Positions 41,863 to 41,863 of a DNA stretch of 41,863 nt are shown here, piece by piece. The notes beneath the pieces are model-generated. The model was not told the DNA's origin, ran no database searches, and saw nothing but the letters and a program-made list of their open reading frames with translations. Each line of letters starts with the position of its first letter. Position 1 is the first letter of the stretch. This DNA is from Streptomyces africanus (GTDB lineage Bacteria; Actinomycetota; Actinomycetes; Streptomycetales; Streptomycetaceae), in the NCBI RefSeq assembly GCF_002150735.1, contig NZ_MUKA01000046.1, positions 1 to 41,863 of the forward strand, in the 5' to 3' direction. A program made the position numbers and the translations under genes.

Positions 41863-41863
41863 G

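Overview
The window is Streptomyces-like chromosomal DNA. GC is very high, third positions are strongly G/C biased, Shine-Dalgarno sites are strong, GTG starts are frequent and TTA codons are almost absent. The families present (DUF5709, SpoIIE-type phosphatases with HATPase domains, an HTH-STAND-WD40 protein, a peptidase inhibitor I36 protein, deazaflavin-dependent nitroreductase, PucR-type regulators) are typical of that genus. It reads as accessory chromosome: intact metabolic and regulatory modules separated by decayed genes and mobile-element debris.

Layout. 0.07-2.1 kb: a NiCoT nickel/cobalt permease behind a Nur-like inverted repeat, a DUF5709 protein and a small conserved protein. 2.3-8.5 kb: two SpoIIE/PP2C phosphatases flank two methyltransferase relics, a GNAT acetyltransferase and a Gfo/Idh/MocA oxidoreductase. 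8.7-12.5 kb: an aldehyde dehydrogenase, then a HelR-type RNA polymerase-protection ATPase whose promoter region holds a rifamycin-associated-element-like palindrome. 12.5-18.0 kb: a four-gene inositol-type operon (isomerase, MFS sugar porter, IolG dehydrogenase, second isomerase) divergent from a LacI regulator. 18.05-18.14 kb: a TA-flanked 91-bp MITE-like element that supplies the stop codons of both convergent neighbours. 18.1-23.3 kb: a MerR regulator divergent from an ABM-like protein, a secreted I36 protein, and a 1078-residue HTH-STAND-WD40 protein with one TTA codon.

23.3-26.9 kb is a decay zone: an HTH relic, a frameshifted IS5-type transposase, a TetR regulator with a candidate operator, an F420-type nitroreductase, a truncated FAD monooxygenase and a membrane-protein scrap. 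27.0-32.4 kb: a secreted serine hydrolase, then a LysR regulator divergent from a nitrilase/APC permease pair. 32.4-35.3 kb: transposase debris, an orphan sugar-binding lipoprotein, a VOC protein and an aldo/keto reductase gene scrambled by a local inversion. 35.4-41.9 kb: secreted hydrolases (alpha/beta hydrolase, cutinase, Tat-exported esterase), a PucR regulator and the 3' end of a polyketide synthase (carrier protein plus thioesterase) cut by the window edge.

How the parts connect. The clearest regulatory link is a 16-bp palindrome (ACTAGCGCGCTCTAGT). It occurs identically, in the same promoter geometry, upstream of the inositol operon and upstream of the lipoprotein 17 kb away. The divergent LacI regulator probably controls both. 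The lipoprotein has lost its expected ABC partners within the window; transposase debris lies where they would be.
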